Below are positions 60,196-64,000 of a stretch of DNA of 64,000 bases, piece after piece. The stretch spans positions 2,756,859-2,820,858 of the forward strand of contig NC_019943.1 of NCBI RefSeq assembly GCF_000327485.1, read 5' to 3'. The notes below the pieces were generated by a model, which saw nothing but the letters and a program-made list of their open reading frames with translations, had not been told where the DNA came from and searched no databases. The translations under genes and the position numbers were made by a program. Numbering within the stretch: position 1 is the first letter of the stretch; every line of letters begins with the position of its first letter. This DNA comes from Methanoregula formicica SMSP (lineage in GTDB: Archaea > Halobacteriota > Methanomicrobia > Methanomicrobiales > Methanospirillaceae).

Positions 60196-61719
60196 TCACG
60201 CGGCCAGATTCGGATCCCTGCGCTGTTTCCGGGCACGTTTCGGCCGGGTTCCCGGTTGACCGACTCCCGCCTCCTTAAACCCGGTGATATCCCGCAGCGA
60301 CTCGATCGCCCCAATCAGGGTGCCCAACTGGTCGTACAGCGGTGCCGCTGTGGCCCAGACATAGATGCCTTTCGGGGATAGGTAGGAGGAGTAGGTCTCA
60401 GTGATCAGGTTATCCCCGTGCCGTGTATAGTGGTACTCCTCCAGGGGCACCCGATTCTGATCCAGCGCGAAGTCGATGAGCATCGGGCGCTTCCTGCCGA
60501 AAAATGCTATCGAATACTCATAATCCCCTTTACCCAGCATCTCGCCCGCCTTCACCCCGGTCATGTCTTCGACTGCCCGGTTCCAAGCAATGACGACCCC
60601 GTTCGTATCGATCACAAACGTTGCATCGGGCAGGAAATTGATGATCGCGGAGAGCTTCTCTTCCGATTGCTGGAGTATATCCTCAGCGTGCTTCCGGTCA
60701 GTGATATCATTGCCGATTGCCAAGAGGCCGGTAACCTTTCCTTTCGCATCCCGGATACTCTTGTTCGTCCACGAAATCCATACAAGTTCCTTATTCTTCC
60801 GGATATTCCTGCTGACCTTCGACTGGGAGTAATCCGGAAACCGTGACAGGACACCGCTGATTATTTCCTTGTCCGGGGCGGAGGATTCTTCATGGGGGAC
60901 GATGGTATCGAGTACATTCTGTCCCAGAATCTCCTCTTCTGCAAAACCGAAAAATTTCTGGGCAAACTCGTTGAAGAACGTGATATTCCCCGCCAGATCC
61001 GTCTTTAAGATGATGCTGTTGGCGTTCTCCACGAGCTCGCGGTATTTCTTCTCGCTCTCCTTAACATCGCGCCGGGCCCTCCTGAGATGATCTATCGTCC
61101 GCACGAGCCGAGCATTGGTATCCGTCAGCTCGCGCGAGCGCTCATCAACCAGCTGCTCCAAGTGACGGCGGTACCGGGTCAGTTCCGTGATGTCATCGGC
61201 GATCAGGGTGACTCCGTGATCGCCCGATTCAAACACCGTGGGGACGCCCTTTATCTTGAGGAAGTTCTCAGAACCGTCGTTTTCCAGATTTATTTCAACG
61301 GTACTGTCCTGTGATTCAAGCGCTTTGCGGATAACCGGAATCACCTCAGGGATGTGATAAGCCGCGAGTGGGGAGTACCGGATATCCTGACCTGTCAGGT
61401 CCCTCTTTTCCACCGAGAAGAAGGTAAGGAGGGCGTTGTTGGCATCAATAATCGTCAGTGTTTCGTCCATGACCAAGACCATGGACGTGGAAAAATTCAG
61501 GATGGTCGAGAGCGGGACACGCTGGGTCGGGTAGAAGACCCGGGAAGGGCCATGCACCCGCATCTCCGCCTGCCCCGATGCAAGAAGCATATTGAGATAT
61601 TTTGATGTGGAAATGCGGTTCAGACTGATGAGCCGGGCGATTTCTGCTATCGTCAGGCCTTTGCGGTGGGATCGCAACACATCCCTGATGCGATCGAGCT
61701 CGGCCTCGTTAGTCCCCAT
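60196..61719 (-). CDS. PAS-domain regulator with N-terminal winged helix-turn-helix
   Basis: This 507-aa protein begins with a wHTH DNA-binding domain (about 5-60, RKGLTIAEIARLISLNRISTSKYLNMLLASGQ). Three PAS domains follow (from about 70, 225 and 350), with a coiled coil between the first two (RRHLEQLVDERSRELTDTNARLV). There is no kinase domain, so it is a one-component sensor that binds DNA directly. The third PAS resembles the first PAS of the 1930-residue kinase. It is divergent from the chemoreceptor gene at 61884, with inverted repeats between. Confidence 0.9.
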   Translation of the reverse strand: MGTNEAELDRIRDVLRSHRKGLTIAEIARLISLNRISTSKYLNMLLASGQAEMRVHGPSRVFYPTQRVPLSTILNFSTSMVLVMDETLTIIDANNALLTFFSVEKRDLTGQDIRYSPLAAYHIPEVIPVIRKALESQDSTVEINLENDGSENFLKIKGVPTVFESGDHGVTLIADDITELTRYRRHLEQLVDERSRELTDTNARLVRTIDHLRRARRDVKESEKKYRELVENANSIILKTDLAGNITFFNEFAQKFFGFAEEEILGQNVLDTIVPHEESSAPDKEIISGVLSRFPDYSQSKVSRNIRKNKELVWISWTNKSIRDAKGKVTGLLAIGNDITDRKHAEDILQQSEEKLSAIINFLPDATFVIDTNGVVIAWNRAVEDMTGVKAGEMLGKGDYEYSIAFFGRKRPMLIDFALDQNRVPLEEYHYTRHGDNLITETYSSYLSPKGIYVWATAAPLYDQLGTLIGAIESLRDITGFKEAGVGQPGTRPKRARKQRRDPNLAA

Positions 61720-61742
61720 TGGAAGAGGAGTCGGTGTGCAAC

Positions 61743-61819
61743 TATGTAAACTTTTTTTGCGGATTTTTCGTGTTATTGTTTACATATCTGATATGCATAA
61801 CAAAAAAAATTTAAATATC
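61743..61819. promoter_or_regulatory. Divergent promoter/operator region between PAS regulator and chemoreceptor
   Basis: The 164-bp spacer holds TATGTAAAC (61743-61751) and its exact inverted copy GTTTACATA (61778-61786). The latter also forms an imperfect palindrome with the next segment (CATATC, then GATATGCATAAC, to 61801). The TATA-like AATTTAAATAT at 61808 would serve the chemoreceptor, with transcription starting near 61840. Half-sites like GATATGTAAAC repeat three times. The adjacent wHTH regulator is the natural candidate ligand. Confidence 0.55.
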
Positions 61820-61883
61820 ATAAGAATAACAAAAGAGATAAGAGATCAGAATTAAAAATTTTTTATCAGAGGTGTACATATCC

Positions 61884-63401
61884 ATGGAAGAAGACCATAC
61901 AAAGATTGAGAGAAGGGCCGTCGCCCTTTTCCACCAGAGTCCCTACCCGACAGCACTCTGGGATACCGACCTGAAAATCTTCGATGTGAACAAGGCATTT
62001 TCCGAGCTGACTGGCATCTCCAAAGATCGGGCCCTGGCCATGCGGCCCACGGACTTCACCGTGATATCAGCATCGGGAGAGGGTTTTGAGGAGGCCCGGA
62101 CCCTCAGGCGGGCAGCGAAGGGGGAGGGCGTCTTCAAATTTCCGACCGGAGTCAGGACTGTAGTCCGGTTCACCATCCCACTTCTGGATCAGAAAGGTGA
62201 GATAGAGAATATTCTCACCATTTATCAGGATGTGACCACCGAGCGGCAGCAAATGGATGATATCAAGGCTGCCCATGAAAAGTCGGCTAAAGTATATACC
62301 TATGTCGAACACGAAGTAGACCGGCTTGCATTGGAGTACGGGGAGGCAGCAAAGGGAGACCTGACGGTTTCCTATGACCTCACGCCTCCAGATGATGATA
62401 CTAGGGCTATTCACGGGATTGTCAAAAAACTGCAGGACTCCGTGCGGGAGATCATCAAGAACCTCCGGATCAACATCGAGGATGTCAACAGCAAAATGGA
62501 GAACTTGACGTCCACGGCCCAGAATGTGACCCGGAGTATCGAAGATGCCTCGAAAGGTGTCCAGCATATCGCGATCAATACCGGCAAGGTCAGCGATAAC
62601 TCCACCAAGATCGCCGGGGGCTTCGAGCAGATCACCAAGGCCATGCAGGACATGAGCGCTGCAGTTGAGGAGATCACCTCCAGCATGGAATCGGTTTCAG
62701 CCCTTTCAAAAGAGACGGACGATCTCTCGGTGAAGGGGGCAGAACTGGCAGGAAATGCCGAGAAGAGCATGGGCGAGATCGCCAAGACCTCGGACCATGT
62801 CTATGTGATCGTGCAGGATGTGGAGAAGCAGATGGGGGAGATTACCAAGATCGTTGGTATCATCCGCGATCTCGCCAACCAGACCAACCTCCTCGCCCTG
62901 AACGCGGCGATCGAGGCTGCACGCGCCGGGGAAGCGGGAAGGGGCTTCGCGGTCGTGGCGACCGAAGTGAAATCGCTGGCTCAGGAGTCGCGGAACTCTG
63001 CTGAGAAGATCGAGGAGATGATCGCCGCCTTGCAGAAGAGCACCCAGAGCGCTGCATCTGCTATGGGCGAGAGCAAGGCCGTTGTCGAACGGGGCGAGAA
63101 GATGGTCTCAGAGACCGTTGTATCGTTCAGGAACATTGCATCGGCAGTCCAGAAAGTGGCCATGAGTGCCTCGGAAGTTGCCGCTGCAACCGAGGAGCAG
63201 GCAGCAACCACGGAAGAGGTCACCGCAAACATCAACGAACTGGCAGGCTTTATCGACCAGACCGCAAAGGAAGCCTCCGATGCGGCTGCGGCAACCGAGG
63301 AGTCCTCCGCCGCCATCGACGAGATCACGCGGATGGTCCAGTCCGTTGCATCGACCGCGGTCGATGTAACCGACGCCAACCGTAAATTCAAGGTCAGCTG
63401 A
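61884..63401 (+). CDS. Soluble PAS-containing methyl-accepting chemotaxis protein
   Basis: This 505-aa chemoreceptor has an N-terminal PAS domain (about 10-125, [21 protein letters not shown]) and a linker, then a signalling domain. The tip is [28 protein letters not shown] followed by [19 protein letters not shown]. There is no membrane segment, so it works in the cytoplasm, perhaps sensing redox or energy state. An alternative GTG at 61872 would add four residues; GAGGTG at 61869-61874 supports the ATG at 61884. A CheW gene follows 15 bp later. Confidence 0.94.
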   Translation: MEEDHTKIERRAVALFHQSPYPTALWDTDLKIFDVNKAFSELTGISKDRALAMRPTDFTVISASGEGFEEARTLRRAAKGEGVFKFPTGVRTVVRFTIPLLDQKGEIENILTIYQDVTTERQQMDDIKAAHEKSAKVYTYVEHEVDRLALEYGEAAKGDLTVSYDLTPPDDDTRAIHGIVKKLQDSVREIIKNLRINIEDVNSKMENLTSTAQNVTRSIEDASKGVQHIAINTGKVSDNSTKIAGGFEQITKAMQDMSAAVEEITSSMESVSALSKETDDLSVKGAELAGNAEKSMGEIAKTSDHVYVIVQDVEKQMGEITKIVGIIRDLANQTNLLALNAAIEAARAGEAGRGFAVVATEVKSLAQESRNSAEKIEEMIAALQKSTQSAASAMGESKAVVERGEKMVSETVVSFRNIASAVQKVAMSASEVAAATEEQAATTEEVTANINELAGFIDQTAKEASDAAAATEESSAAIDEITRMVQSVASTAVDVTDANRKFKVS

Positions 63402-63416
63402 TCCGGGGGTAATGCA

Positions 63417-63959
63417 ATGGTGACAAAAACCGGGCCGCAGGCCCAGGATGCATCTGCTTCAGCAGTGCCGGCAGGTGTAAGTAGGCGATCGGGAAGTATC
63501 CAAGTCGTGGTCTTCGCACTCGGCAACGAGCAGTTTGCCGTGGACCTGTTCGATGTCAAGGAAGTTGTCGAATATACCACCATAACGAAACTCCCCAATG
63601 TGCCGCCGTACGTAAGGGGAATCATCGATCTCCGCGGGGAGATCACGACAATCATCGATCTCAAGCACCGGCTCAATATTGCAGAGTCCGGCCGCGATAC
63701 TCTGGATACCTCGCGTATCATCGTCCTCGACAACAATATCACCCGCTCGAAGACAGGTATCCTCGTTGATGACGTAACATCGGTCTCGACCTTTGAAGAG
63801 GCACAGGTCGATTACACATCTGCCTCGGTTAGCAACGAGGATACAGCCATCATCGGGATCATCAAGCGTAAGGTGAAGATCCAGGAAAAGGAAAGGAACG
63901 AACTGATCATCTGGATTGATATCAGGAAGCTTCTCGGGGATATCGATCCGGTCGCGTGA
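63417..63959 (+). CDS. cheW: CheW chemotaxis adaptor (paralogue 2)
   Basis: This 180-aa CheW has a short Ala/Ser-rich N-terminal region (~25 residues) and then the CheW domain: IQVVVFALGNEQFAVDLFDVKEVV, TKLPNVPPYVRGIIDLRGEI. The core is highly similar to the paralogue at 57999, differing mostly in the N-terminal extension. It is probably co-transcribed with the chemoreceptor. The window ends 41 bp after its stop. Confidence 0.93.
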   Translation: MVTKTGPQAQDASASAVPAGVSRRSGSIQVVVFALGNEQFAVDLFDVKEVVEYTTITKLPNVPPYVRGIIDLRGEITTIIDLKHRLNIAESGRDTLDTSRIIVLDNNITRSKTGILVDDVTSVSTFEEAQVDYTSASVSNEDTAIIGIIKRKVKIQEKERNELIIWIDIRKLLGDIDPVA

Positions 63960-64000
63960 ACCAGCAAAGGGTCGTACCCTTTTTTTGGATTCCCCTATGG

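Noticed and set aside
1..64000. CRISPR arrays, insertion sequences, rRNA, origin of replication
   Set aside because: No regularly spaced direct repeats, transposase motifs, rRNA sequence or Cdc6/ORB-like clusters were recognised on reading the window.

Overview
The window is chromosomal DNA from a methanogenic archaeon, most likely of the order Methanomicrobiales (Methanoregula-like). This is inferred from archaeal information-processing genes (aIF2 gamma, RpoE1/RpoE2, S24e, S27ae, L40e, Kae1-Bud32, thermosome, TiaS), methanogen-type families (a dihydropteroate synthase-like protein, DUF2098, a GTP-dependent dephospho-CoA kinase), archaeal TATA boxes, and bacterial-type chemotaxis and PAS-sensor genes that are common in this order. 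Genes are dense, moderately GC-rich and mostly in short operons with 1-10 bp overlaps.

Region 1 (1-9.1 kb) is a UDP-GlcNAc and N-glycosylation block: phosphoglucosamine mutase, two tandem GlmU-like nucleotidylyltransferases, GlmS, then a decayed stretch in which a hexapeptide acyltransferase remnant is joined to the tail of a GT4 glycosyltransferase, then the oligosaccharyltransferase AglB. Region 2 (9.2-15.7 kb) is an information-processing run: DUF2098, aIF2 gamma, a PIN-domain protein, RpoE1, RpoE2, dephospho-CoA kinase, S24e, S27ae, Kae1-Bud32, XTP pyrophosphatase and L40e. Two genes here appear to lack a standard start codon. Region 3 (15.7-22.1 kb) is accessory: a palindrome-rich GC-rich spacer, a DUF1917 protein, HtpX, tRNA-Gly and tRNA-Val, a small tandem-repeat protein, an archaellin-like protein, a SPASM-type radical SAM enzyme and a CxxC-x17-CxxC peptide.

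Region 4 (22.3-28.9 kb) is a complete trpEGDCFBA operon behind a leader with TGTACA-type boxes and hairpins. Region 5 (28.9-43.8 kb) mixes metabolic and housekeeping genes: a DUF333 lipoprotein, YkgJ-type protein, low-MW phosphatase/ArsC, malic enzyme, TruA, PHP phosphoesterase, DHPS-like protein, parvulin, acetolactate decarboxylase, JAMM protease, RibL, DUF2284, a cation/proton antiporter with a KhtT-like subunit, a broken CARF-wHTH-like regulator, and a 2-oxoacid:ferredoxin oxidoreductase operon (porBACD). Region 6 (44-49.1 kb) has a cupredoxin-like lipoprotein, the thermosome, an XRE-type regulator and TiaS.

Region 7 (49.2-64 kb) is a signalling block: a 1930-residue hybrid kinase with about 11 PAS domains, an adenine-methylase-like protein with an altered catalytic motif, two CheW paralogues, a soluble PAS-containing chemoreceptor, and a divergently placed wHTH-PAS regulator with inverted repeats in the shared intergenic region. 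A truncated restriction-modification fragment also lies here. No CRISPR array, complete insertion sequence, rRNA or replication origin was recognised. Strongest leads for follow-up are the PAS regulator/receptor operator region, the radical SAM neighbourhood, the altered methylase, and the non-canonical starts.
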